Assembly: GCA_002428885.1 (NCBI GenBank)
Contig: DIYE01000327.1
Coordinates: forward strand, 1-12,037
Source: Alphaproteobacteria bacterium UBA6062
Lineage (GTDB): Bacteria > Pseudomonadota > Alphaproteobacteria > Sneathiellales > Sneathiellaceae
Length of the DNA: 12,037 nt
Direction: 5' to 3'
Shown: positions 7,046 through 11,747 of the stretch, piece by piece
Position numbering within the stretch: position 1 is the first letter of the stretch
Layout: each line of letters opens with the position of its first letter
Notes under the pieces: generated by a model
Database searches by the model: none
The model's input: only the letters and a program-made list of their open reading frames with translations
What the model was told of the DNA's origin: nothing
Translations under genes and position numbers: made by a program

Positions 7046-7657
7046 ATGTCCGGTTTTTTTAGAGTTGTTGTTTTCGGTTTTTTATTTTCTGTCGCAGCTT
7101 CATGGTCTTATGCTGCACCTGTTTATTCAACAACATTCACCATAGATGATTCTGACAGCTATTTTGGCGGCGAAACGTTTACAGCCGAATGGAAAATTGA
7201 CACCTCGGTCATACCGCTAGATTTTGGCGCGGATTGGCATTGGTATGAAGATGCCCTGGTCGATTTTTCACTGACAAAGAACGGGGTTTCTGCGAACGGG
7301 ACCGGTACTTTTAATCTATATCCGTTAAGCCACGAGAGTTATTTTGAGTTCCGTTTTGATGAAGCGACAAGTTCTAACTTCGGACCTAAGCTACTAAATT
7401 TTGACTTTCAGGTATTTCATGAAGCGCCTTTCATATTTGGTGAGGATCCTACACAAGGATTAGATCCAAACTACGATATGATCGCAGCTCTCATTTATGA
7501 AACTGACTCCGGTGAACGAGGTGTTGGTAGAGCGACAGTACATGATTTTAGTAGCTATGATACAATTAGCACTGTTCCGCTACCTGCAGCTTTACCACTT
7601 TATGGTGCGGGTATGGCATTATTGGGATTTGTTGGATGGCGTCGCAAAGCTTACTGA
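7046..7657 (+). CDS. Secreted VPLPA-CTERM sorting domain protein
   Basis: Taking the ATG at 7046 (AGGGGG just upstream) gives 203 aa. The signal peptide is GFFRVVVFGFLFSVAASWSYAA (residues 3 to about 24), likely cut after SYA or YAA. The mature part is acidic and aromatic, beta-rich, without a recognised catalytic motif. The C-terminus has the complete sorting signal: VPLPAALPLYG, a hydrophobic helix GMALLGFVGW, then RRKAY. This is the VPLPA variant of PEP-CTERM. Such proteins are cut and anchored or released by an exosortase as part of an extracellular polymer or surface system. No exosortase or polysaccharide gene is in the window, so the enzyme must be elsewhere. Base composition is lower in GC than in the dehydrogenase gene, and a good terminator follows. 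Codons upstream of 7046 in frame (from TTG 7010) would put charged residues before the signal and are not used. Confidence 0.85.
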   Translation: MSGFFRVVVFGFLFSVAASWSYAAPVYSTTFTIDDSDSYFGGETFTAEWKIDTSVIPLDFGADWHWYEDALVDFSLTKNGVSANGTGTFNLYPLSHESYFEFRFDEATSSNFGPKLLNFDFQVFHEAPFIFGEDPTQGLDPNYDMIAALIYETDSGERGVGRATVHDFSSYDTISTVPLPAALPLYGAGMALLGFVGWRRKAY

Positions 7658-7710
7658 CGTCAGGAAATCTGAACGGCTGGATAAACCATCAGACTTATGA
7701 GGCTTATAAG

Positions 7711-7739
7711 AGGCTGCATAATATCGCGGCCTTTTATTT
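7711..7739 (+). terminator. Intrinsic terminator after the VPLPA-CTERM gene
   Basis: AGGCTGC (7711-7717) pairs with GCGGCCT (7726-7732), seven pairs including one wobble, with an 8-nt AT loop, then TTTATTT. It isolates the gene from the downstream membrane/XRE pair. Confidence 0.7.
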
Positions 7740-7748
7740 GAATCAAAA

Positions 7749-7804
7749 TGTAAAGCTTCCTTGACACATTTGCCAATACTCCATATTGTAAAGGAAGCTT
7801 TACA
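7749..7804. promoter_or_regulatory. Two palindromic operators bracketing the membrane/XRE promoter
   Basis: The right site (7787-7804) is a perfect TGTAAAG-N4-CTTTACA palindrome. The left site (7749-7766) is the same with one mismatch, TGTAAAG-N4-CTTGACA, and contains the -35 box. Their centres are 38 bp apart. The two sites are also mirror images: 7748-7762 and 7791-7805 form a perfect 15-bp inverted repeat. One site covers the -35 and the other the -10 edge and start point, so a bound repressor would block transcription. The natural candidate is the XRE protein at 8190-8378. Confidence 0.75.
7761..7789 (+). promoter_or_regulatory. Sigma-70 promoter of the membrane protein/XRE operon
   Basis: TTGACA (7761-7766), 17-bp spacer, TATTGT (7784-7789): a perfect -35 and a 4/6 -10 at ideal spacing. 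The start of transcription would fall inside the right operator, about 20 bp before the ATG. Confidence 0.8.
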
Positions 7805-7815
7805 TAGGAGATGTT

Positions 7816-8193
7816 ATGAAACCTTTTCGCTATATGATGGAGATGGGTCTTTGTTTGTTAGCCTATGGCGGATTTCTGATTTTATCCCTTACCGTTCTTA
7901 AACAGGGAATTGAACCTTTCTGGGCTAAAACGGCAATTTCTTTGCTGCCCATGCTGCCCTGTCTTGTGACCTGCTATGTGGTTTTGAAACATCTTCGCAA
8001 ACTGGATGAATTCCAGCGGAAGCTGCAGCTCGAATCTATCGGCTTTTCTTTCGTCGCAACGGCCTGCCTAACCTTCACTTATGGTTTTCTGGAAAATATC
8101 GGCTTTCCAAATCTGTCCATGTTTGCCGTCTGGCCACTGATGGCCGGTTTCTGGGTTTTAGGTATGATCATCGCCTGGTTTCGCCACGCATGA
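7816..8193 (+). CDS. Four-helix inner membrane protein of unknown function, partner of an XRE regulator
   Basis: A 125-aa protein with AGGAG five bases before its ATG. Four hydrophobic segments are visible at about 8-28, 38-57, 76-94 and 101-121. The short loop between helices 2 and 3 is charged (LRKLDEFQRKLQLE), so it probably faces the cytoplasm. There is no signal peptide or catalytic motif. Its stop overlaps the start of the XRE gene (ATGA), so the two are translationally coupled. Small membrane proteins paired with a 60-70 aa XRE regulator form a widespread but poorly understood arrangement. The membrane partner may sense a condition or modulate the repressor; that is inference. I do not recognise a named family. 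Confidence 0.85.
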   Translation: MKPFRYMMEMGLCLLAYGGFLILSLTVLKQGIEPFWAKTAISLLPMLPCLVTCYVVLKHLRKLDEFQRKLQLESIGFSFVATACLTFTYGFLENIGFPNLSMFAVWPLMAGFWVLGMIIAWFRHA

Positions 8194-8378
8194 AAAACCG
8201 TCTTCCTGCCCTCAGAGCCGATCGAAAATGGTCTCAAAATGAACTGGCAGCACGGCTGGACGTCTCCCGGCAAACCATCAATGCCATCGAAAAAGGGCGT
8301 TATGATCCAAGCCTGCCCCTTGCCTTCAAGATCGCCCGCCTGTTTAAATTGGCGATCGAGGATATTTTCAAAGATTAA
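8190..8378 (+). CDS. Small XRE family HTH transcriptional regulator
   Basis: A 62-aa protein that is almost only a helix-turn-helix: LRADRKWSQNELAARLDVSRQTINAIEKGRYDP, ending in LAFKIARLFKLAIEDIF. This is the compact Cro/CI-like type similar in size to YozG-like regulators. It has no effector domain, so it should bind DNA as a dimer without ligand or respond through its membrane partner. Its ATG overlaps the stop of the upstream gene by four bases. The paired TGTAAAG-N4-CTTTACA palindromes at the operon promoter are the likely binding sites, giving negative autoregulation. Confidence 0.92.
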   Translation: MKNRLPALRADRKWSQNELAARLDVSRQTINAIEKGRYDPSLPLAFKIARLFKLAIEDIFKD

Positions 8379-8392
8379 TAACGAAATAGGCC

Positions 8393-8671
8393 CTAGTTCG
8401 CGTTCCGGGCTTCCCGTTCGGCATTTTCGGCGGCCATACGGGCCATTTCCTGCAAAGCACCAGCCACCTGGGCGCTGCCGCCGAGGCTGGTTTCCATGGC
8501 CTGCATCAGGGTTGCAACCACACCGGCGTTGAAATATTCCCGATCCAGTCCGGCTTCCAGGCAGTCCTGCAGAGCCTTATCCAGGCTTTCCGTAATAATT
8601 TTGGCGGCCTTATCCAGCTTCTGCTTGGTTTCCGGATCGGGCATGCCGAAAGAGGCATTATCCGCTGACAT
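8393..8671 (-). CDS. Small helical protein of unknown function (92 aa)
   Basis: The ATG at 8671 has AAGGA nine bases upstream on the minus strand. The protein is Ala/Glu/Lys-rich and predicted almost wholly helical (KQKLDKAAKIITESLDKALQD, then TLMQAMETSL, then a final charged helix ending NAEREARNAN). It has no signal peptide, membrane segment or cysteine motif. Codon use and GC match the core genes of the window, unlike the AT-rich accessory genes to the right. It converges on the XRE gene with a 14-bp gap. I do not recognise the family. It could be a small cytoplasmic adaptor, but there is no evidence for a role. Confidence 0.75.
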   Translation of the reverse strand: MSADNASFGMPDPETKQKLDKAAKIITESLDKALQDCLEAGLDREYFNAGVVATLMQAMETSLGGSAQVAGALQEMARMAAENAEREARNAN

Positions 8672-8798
8672 CTGTTACAATCCTTGTTTCAAAAATGCTG
8701 GCCAAGACATAATCCTAAAGAGCAACAATCGCAAATCTTTTAAGGGACGGGGTACTGAGAGGGCCTGAGTTGCGTGGAGGGTTCTTGTTATTTGTTTG

Positions 8799-8877
8799 GC
8801 CTCAAGCGCCGGCGGGGACATCCGTCCCCTTAGGCTTCTCGCCGCAGTAGCGGCGCTGGCGCAGTCGCGCCGTTCGG
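8799..8877 (+). repeat. 79-bp structured repeat, left copy
   Basis: This unit runs from GCCTCAAGCGCCGGCGG to CGCGCCGTTCGG and is 90% identical (71/79) to the inverted copy at 9048-9126. It holds two hairpins: GGGGAC/GTCCCC with a 4-nt loop (8814-8829) and CGCCGC/GCGGCG with a 4-nt loop (8840-8855). GC is far above the flanks. It resembles a REP or other intergenic palindromic repeat dispersed in a genome. Confidence 0.8.
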
Positions 8878-9047
8878 ATGGTTGTTATGGGTCGTGAATT
8901 GGGTTTTTGTTCAGCCTGGCGATAATCTTCCTGATCGAAACTCAGACTGTATAATGACACCAGGAGCCAAGCTGCAAAGCCTCGACTACGATCAGGATCT
9001 CTGTAGCGAGGTGCAACATTTCCTCACAGTATATCGGTCACGACAGA

Positions 9048-9126
9048 CCGAACGGCGCGACTGCGCCAGCGCCGCCCCTGCGGCGAAAAGCCTAAGGGAG
9101 CGGATGCGACCGCCGGCGCTTGAGGC
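9048..9126 (-). repeat. 79-bp structured repeat, right copy (inverted)
   Basis: This is the inverted partner of 8799-8877, separated from it by 170 bp of unique sequence. Differences from the left copy fall mainly in the loops and in one stem. In that stem an A-T pair has become G-C, a compensatory change, while the CGCCGC/GCGGCG stem is intact and only its loop changed. The pair forms a 328-bp composite between the 92-aa and 61-aa genes. I saw no protein gene or target-site duplication at its edges. Confidence 0.8.
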
Positions 9127-9243
9127 TAACTATGTTAACAAGAAGGTCCAACGCAACACAGGCCCCTTCAGTATAGCTCTCGCACAAAATCTGAGCTATG
9201 AAACACAAAAGACAGGCCACCAAACACACTCACAGGATGACCC

Positions 9244-9429
9244 ATGCAGGACAAACTAAAAACCGTAACCCGTGTTGAGGTGATCGACGGGGAGGGGCGT
9301 TCCTATGTCAAGTATGGCATTGAGGATATCGAGCTGTCCTTCCAGGATAACGACACAACCCTGAAAATCTTCCTGAAAACCAAAGAAGGCGTGACCTATC
9401 AGGACTGGCAAGAACATTCGCAAGGATAG
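9244..9429 (+). CDS. Hypothetical protein of 61 aa
   Basis: The ATG at 9244 has AGGA six bases upstream. The product is soluble and acidic, with alternating beta-like patterns (VTRVEVIDGEGRSYVKYGI, then DIELSFQDNDTTLKIFLK) and a short tail ending DWQEHSQG. No signal peptide, metal-binding or catalytic motif is visible. Codon use resembles the core genes. It lies alone after the inverted repeats and before a strong promoter. The small beta fold might be a DNA- or protein-binding domain, but I do not recognise it. Confidence 0.65.
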   Translation: MQDKLKTVTRVEVIDGEGRSYVKYGIEDIELSFQDNDTTLKIFLKTKEGVTYQDWQEHSQG

Positions 9430-9462
9430 CGAACCTGCCTACCCTATATACAAGAATAATAC

Positions 9463-9491
9463 TTGCATAAAATCTCATAAATGGCTATAAT
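9463..9491 (+). promoter_or_regulatory. Near-consensus sigma-70 promoter
   Basis: TTGCAT (9463-9468), 17-bp spacer, TATAAT (9486-9491). The -10 is perfect, the -35 is 4/6 and spacing is ideal. Transcription should begin near 9498. It lies 34 bp after the 61-aa gene and points into a stretch with no gene longer than 60 aa. Confidence 0.75.
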
Positions 9492-9497
9492 AACGCC

Positions 9498-9836
9498 CGT
9501 GCACAAATCCCGGTGTTCTATAGGCATCGATCGGCAACCGTCGCCATCCGTTCTTCCTCAGATCAAAGCGTTTCAGAAGGGTTTTTACCTTTCCTAAGCC
9601 TTTGTCCCTGTGGTCGGTGAATGTAAGGCCTGACAGGGTTCAGGCAGTCACAAGGCATGGGGCGCGCGCTGAAAAGGAAAAGCCGCATCTGGCAGAGCGT
9701 TCTGGCGAAAAGCCTGCAACGACAACAAGAACTGACTTTCATATCCGGTGATGTGAAACATCCAGTCCTTCTCTTAACACCAACCCGTATCAAGTGGTCG
9801 ATGCGTCGCATCCCGGATATGGTTTTTGTTGTTTAA
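9498..9836 (+). other. Transcribed stretch of uncertain nature: leader or structured RNA
   Basis: This is the region expected to be transcribed from the promoter at 9463-9491. It has no long gene. Near its 3' end CATATCCGG (9740-9748) pairs with CCGGATATG (9813-9821), and the stem extends by GATG/CATC across a bulged T. A T-rich run TTTTTGTTGTTT follows (9823-9834), like an intrinsic terminator with a large structured loop. The first 158 nt before the 59-aa frame have no good start codon with a ribosome site. It could be a non-coding RNA of about 330 nt or a long leader for the 59-aa frame. It matches no RNA I know: RNase P, SRP and tmRNA hallmarks are absent. Confidence 0.4.
9657..9836 (+). 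CDS. Possible 59-aa basic protein
   Basis: The frame starts MGRALKRKSRIWQSVLAKSL and ends RRIPDMVFVV before TAA. Codon choice (CTG, AGC, CGC, ATC, GCG) resembles the core genes. The product is strongly basic in its N-terminal half, with a hydrophobic C-terminal part (VLLLTPTRIKWSM). It could be a small DNA- or RNA-binding or membrane-active peptide. The ribosome site is poor: AAGG is only one base from the ATG, and AGG is about 12 bases away. The other two plus-strand frames and the minus strand are also open here for 60-80 codons, so coding is not certain. Confidence 0.35.
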   Translation: MGRALKRKSRIWQSVLAKSLQRQQELTFISGDVKHPVLLLTPTRIKWSMRRIPDMVFVV

Positions 9837-9843
9837 CACCGTG

Positions 9844-9883
9844 AATAGAAAAACTCCTCCGTCCTTGGGCAGGGGAGGGGTTT
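9844..9883 (-). terminator. Hairpin between convergent small genes, best oriented for minus strand
   Basis: Positions 9851-9860 pair with 9874-9883 over ten pairs (one wobble) around a GC-rich loop. Read on the minus strand the stem ends GGAG followed by TTTTTCT. On the plus strand only TTT follows, so it may act weakly in both directions. Confidence 0.55.
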
Positions 9884-9914
9884 GTCGTGTCTGGGCTTTA
9901 AGCCTCGCGCTTTC

Positions 9915-9944
9915 AAAGAAAGCAGGGCCGAAAACCAGCCCTGC
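9915..9944 (-). terminator. Intrinsic terminator of the 48-aa gene
   Basis: On the minus strand GCAGGGC (9944-9938) pairs with GCCCTGC (9928-9922), seven perfect pairs with a 9-nt loop, then TTTCTTT. It begins nine bases after the stop codon of the 48-aa gene, which supports that gene being real. Confidence 0.75.
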
Positions 9945-9952
9945 CTGTCACA

Positions 9953-10099
9953 CTACTGTTTATCCTCACAATCCGTTGTCTTGATTGGCTTCTCAATCGG
10001 AACGCCAAAAGCGCCCTTTAATTCCGTACTATCTGCAAAATCCTTGGCATGAGTAGCCAGGGAAAGAAGGCAGGCAAAAATCACTACAAGATATTTCAT
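9953..10099 (-). CDS. Small exported protein of 48 aa
   Basis: ATG at 10099, TAG at 9953-9955. The ribosome site is strong: GAGGG five bases before the ATG on the minus strand. Residues 1-18 (MKYLVVIFACLLSLATHA) form a clear Sec signal peptide, with a probable cut before KDFADS. The mature part has only about 30 residues, DFADSTELKGAFGVPIEKP then IKTTDCEDKQ, with one cysteine. The lone Cys10 in the signal is not in a good lipobox. Its start overlaps the stop of the 66-aa frame (ATGA) and a terminator follows, so the gene is well delimited. LKGAFGVPIEKPI recalls the opening of longer secreted proteins, so it may be a shortened member of such a family. Function is unknown. Confidence 0.7.
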   Translation of the reverse strand: MKYLVVIFACLLSLATHAKDFADSTELKGAFGVPIEKPIKTTDCEDKQ

Positions 10100-10296
10100 A
10101 ATGTCCCTCGTGTTTTAGCGACCAAGCTATAAGTTGCGTATCCGGCACCAATCCTCGCTGGAGCCGGGTGTTTGGTCGCATAAAACACAAAGGTGAAAAA
10201 TGCCTCGCCTATTTCCCATAAACGGAGAGCTACTCCATTTATTAGTACGGGTATTGTATTCGGAAAGACACCCGACCTAGCGGGAATCCTTTGCAT
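10096..10296 (-). CDS. Possible 66-aa protein coupled to the 48-aa gene
   Basis: The frame runs from ATG at 10296 to a TGA that overlaps the next ATG as ATGA, the usual sign of a translationally coupled pair. The product has one moderately hydrophobic stretch (about 33-50, LWEIGEAFFTFVFYATKH) and a basic C-terminus (AGYATYSLVAKTRGTL). Codon use is unlike the core genes (three ATA, three AGG, several GGA/CTA), suggesting recent acquisition or a non-coding frame. No good ribosome site precedes the ATG. The frame stays open 16 codons upstream (reading THPTAHERAVTLGRVK) but without a standard start. I do not recognise it. Confidence 0.35.
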   Translation of the reverse strand: MQRIPARSGVFPNTIPVLINGVALRLWEIGEAFFTFVFYATKHPAPARIGAGYATYSLVAKTRGTL

Positions 10297-10310
10297 TTTT
10301 ACGCGACCAA
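10112..10310. repeat. Three alternating copies of a TTGGTCGC-(N)-TAAAA motif
   Basis: The motif occurs on the minus strand at 10125-10112 (TTGGTCGCTAAAAC), on the plus strand at 10172-10185 (TTGGTCGCATAAAA) and on the minus strand at 10309-10296 (TTGGTCGCGTAAAA). The first two form a near-perfect inverted repeat about 60 bp apart. The last two share further similarity out to AAAGG. Two copies lie just upstream of the starts of the 48-aa and 66-aa frames, and the third is inside the 66-aa frame. They may be binding sites or remnants of a short mobile element. Confidence 0.45.
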
Positions 10311-10629
10311 GCGTAACCGCCCGTTCATGAGCAGTAGGGTGAGTTTAGGAGGGAATTGGTTAGAATACAAGAGGGGAGGTTGCTAGGACATAGTTTCCTA
10401 ATCACGACTTGAGGGACGGTTTAGAAGATAGTCGTTGTGCTGAGTGTTACCTCCACTTAAGTGCCTATAGTAATCGTCTGGGTGCTGTTTGCAGCGCCAA
10501 CGCGGTCTCTTTCAGGGTTATATAAGCGATTTTTGTTGTAATGATATACTTCAAATGGTTGATTTTCTGTTTTGCAAATGCCTACCATAAATTCTGATGG
10601 AGGGATTGGTGAAATAGGGAGCATTATAT
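10311..10629. other. Intergenic stretch without a clear gene
   Basis: About 320 bp of AT-rich sequence between the small-gene pair and the DUF3800 fragment. On the minus strand a 55-aa frame (10624 to 10457, MLPISPIPPSEFMVGICKTE...) is open but has no ribosome site, so I do not call it as a gene. I see no RNA gene, terminator or promoter I would defend. Confidence 0.5.
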
Positions 10630-10956
10630 ATGTCTGAATTCTCAGACTTTATTGTATTTGCTGACGAGAGTGGAGATCATGGGCTTGATGGTATCGATGA
10701 AAATTTTCCCATTTTCTGCCTGTCATTTTGCCTGGTGGTCAAAGCGGACTATGCTGATGTCGTCGTCCCGGCTTTTCAAAAGCTCAAGTTCGATTTCTGG
10801 GGCCATGATATGGTCGTTCTGCACGAGCATGATATCAGAAAATCTAAAGGCCCTTTTTCAATTTTGCGAACCGACAGAGGACTGCGTAATAGGTTTTATG
10901 AGGCGTTAAATGATCTGATCAATCCAAAAATTGATGGTTTGAAATGGTTTCCCTGA
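10630..10956 (+). pseudogene. DUF3800 domain protein, truncated 3'
   Basis: The N-terminus MSEFSDFIVFADESGDHGLDGID and the block KLKFDFWGHDMVVLHEHDIRKSKGPF are characteristic of DUF3800, including the D-E-S-G-D acidic motif thought to be part of an RNase H-like active site. Family members are usually about 220-270 aa. Here the frame ends after 108 aa: similarity fades around DLIN, followed by the foreign tail PKIDGLKWFP. The rest is absent downstream; instead the small RNA terminator begins eight bases after the stop. This looks like a gene cut by recombination beside the RNA gene rather than a point mutation. DUF3800 genes travel with phages and other mobile elements, and the AT-rich composition fits acquisition. 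A shortened functional version cannot be excluded. Confidence 0.7.
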
Positions 10957-10963
10957 TCACTTG

Positions 10964-10996
10964 AAAAACAAAAGGGCCCCGGAAATTCCAGAACCC
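10964..10996 (-). terminator. Intrinsic terminator of the candidate small RNA
   Basis: Stem 10996-10974 on the minus strand with ten pairs and a three-base loop, then TTTTGTTTTT. The wobble pairs show it is designed for the minus strand. Confidence 0.7.
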
Positions 10997-11026
10997 TATT
11001 GTCGACCGGGAAATGCCCAATCCTTT
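10964..11026 (-). ncRNA. Candidate trans-acting small RNA, about 60 nt
   Basis: On the minus strand a promoter (TTGACA-N17-TATATA) is followed within 70 bases by an intrinsic terminator, with no room for a protein. The terminator stem is 10996-10974: GGGUUCUGGA pairs with UCCGGGGCCC over ten pairs around a 3-nt loop, then UUUUGUUUUU. Three of the pairs are G-U, which form only in the minus-strand RNA. The 5' part includes AGGA in the loop of a perfect GCCCAA/UUGGGC hairpin (11030-11015), although the predicted start near 11026 would trim part of it. CCCGG/CCGGG offers an alternative stem. The long U tail fits an Hfq-dependent RNA. I cannot assign a family. Confidence 0.6.
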
Positions 11027-11032
11027 GGGCCT

Positions 11033-11061
11033 TATATATGAATTTTGGCTGATGGTGTCAA
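11033..11061 (-). promoter_or_regulatory. Sigma-70 promoter of the candidate small RNA
   Basis: On the minus strand: TTGACA (plus 11056-11061), 17-bp spacer, TATATA (plus 11033-11038). It lies 43-71 bp past the stop of the RDD gene, so it gives the RNA independent expression. Confidence 0.65.
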
Positions 11062-11103
11062 GTGAAGCTGACGGATCGATTTGGTAATACTATCTATGTA
11101 TAT

Positions 11104-11550
11104 CTATCTAAGGATTACATATGTCTTGGCAATCTTGTCGTGCCAAGTGAGCTTCTTTTTTGAAAAGGCAGCCCACAGAAAGCCAATGCATAGCACTAAA
11201 TAGGAGAGTATTTTAGCAATATTTCGCCCGAAGGACCTTAAGTAGGTTAAGCGGTGCCCATTCTGATCAATGACTTTGATATTGCAGATGAATTTACCCA
11301 CTGTCCCCTGAAGAGGAGAGGCTTCAAACACCATACTATAAAGCAACCATATCAAGAAAGATAAATCCCGTATCATATTGCGTTCTTGGAGAAAATTAAC
11401 TCTATTTTCTACACTATTGTTTTCCAGATATGTGTTGAGTGTTACATCAAAACCTAGAAAGAAGTAGAAAGTAGCTGCTGTAATTATAACAATTGGAAGG
11501 GTGTCCAGTATATAAGCCGCTAACCGCCTCCAGAATCCTGCGTACTTCAT
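11104..11550 (-). CDS. RDD family membrane protein
   Basis: ATG at 11550 with AAGGA six bases upstream on the minus strand; 148 aa. The N-terminus KYAGFWRRLAAYILDTLPI has the Arg and Asp that name the RDD family. Hydrophobic segments lie at about 12-33, 64-77 and 112-129. The conserved block QGTVGKFICNIKVIDQNG and the final LTWHDKIAKT are also typical. RDD proteins are small inner-membrane proteins; some have been linked to Na+ or Li+/H+ exchange, but most have no known role. The gene is AT-rich with codon use unlike the left half of the window and has its own promoter, so it is probably an accessory single-gene unit next to prmA. Confidence 0.93.
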   Translation of the reverse strand: MKYAGFWRRLAAYILDTLPIVIITAATFYFFLGFDVTLNTYLENNSVENRVNFLQERNMIRDLSFLIWLLYSMVFEASPLQGTVGKFICNIKVIDQNGHRLTYLRSFGRNIAKILSYLVLCIGFLWAAFSKKKLTWHDKIAKTYVILR

Positions 11551-11634
11551 TTCAATCCTTTTTTATTGTTGGTTCTTGTTCCTAGGAATAAACACAATCA
11601 GAAAACAATGAAACAATACAAATGCGTGTATAAT

Positions 11635-11663
11635 ATTGTATTTAATCAACATGATATTATCAA
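11635..11663 (-). promoter_or_regulatory. Sigma-70 promoter of the RDD gene
   Basis: On the minus strand: TTGATA (plus 11658-11663), 17-bp spacer, TACAAT (plus 11635-11640), 5/6 in both boxes. The predicted start near 11628 leaves a leader of about 78 nt, AT-rich, before the ATG. Confidence 0.7.
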
Positions 11664-11747
11664 GTAAGGAATGCGATATAAAACAGTCTGAAGTAGATCT
11701 TTCTACAAGAAGATGCTATCGCTCTGCTGTCTAGATACCGACATAGC

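Noticed and set aside
8882..9259. 125-codon plus-strand reading frame across the inverted repeats
   Set aside because: Most of it translates the GC-rich structured repeat and its spacer, it overlaps the better-supported 61-aa gene, and it has no ribosome site.
9716..9735. tmRNA-like tag sequence (GCAACGACAAC)
   Set aside because: The tag frame is short by one base and stops almost at once; no tRNA-like acceptor or pseudoknot pattern is visible.
9515..9750. Long open plus-strand frame reading FRRVFTFPKPLSLWSVNVRP and onward to DFHIR
   Set aside because: It has no usable start codon with a ribosome site, and no recognisable family; it overlaps the 59-aa frame in another phase.
9563..9811. 82-codon minus-strand frame rich in Cys and Arg
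   Set aside because: Composition looks like an antisense translation; there is no ribosome site, and the plus strand has the promoter and a better frame.
10457..10624. 55-aa minus-strand frame MLPISPIPPSEFMVG...
   Set aside because: No ribosome site or promoter was seen, and AT-rich DNA readily gives such frames; kept only as a remark in the intergenic entry.
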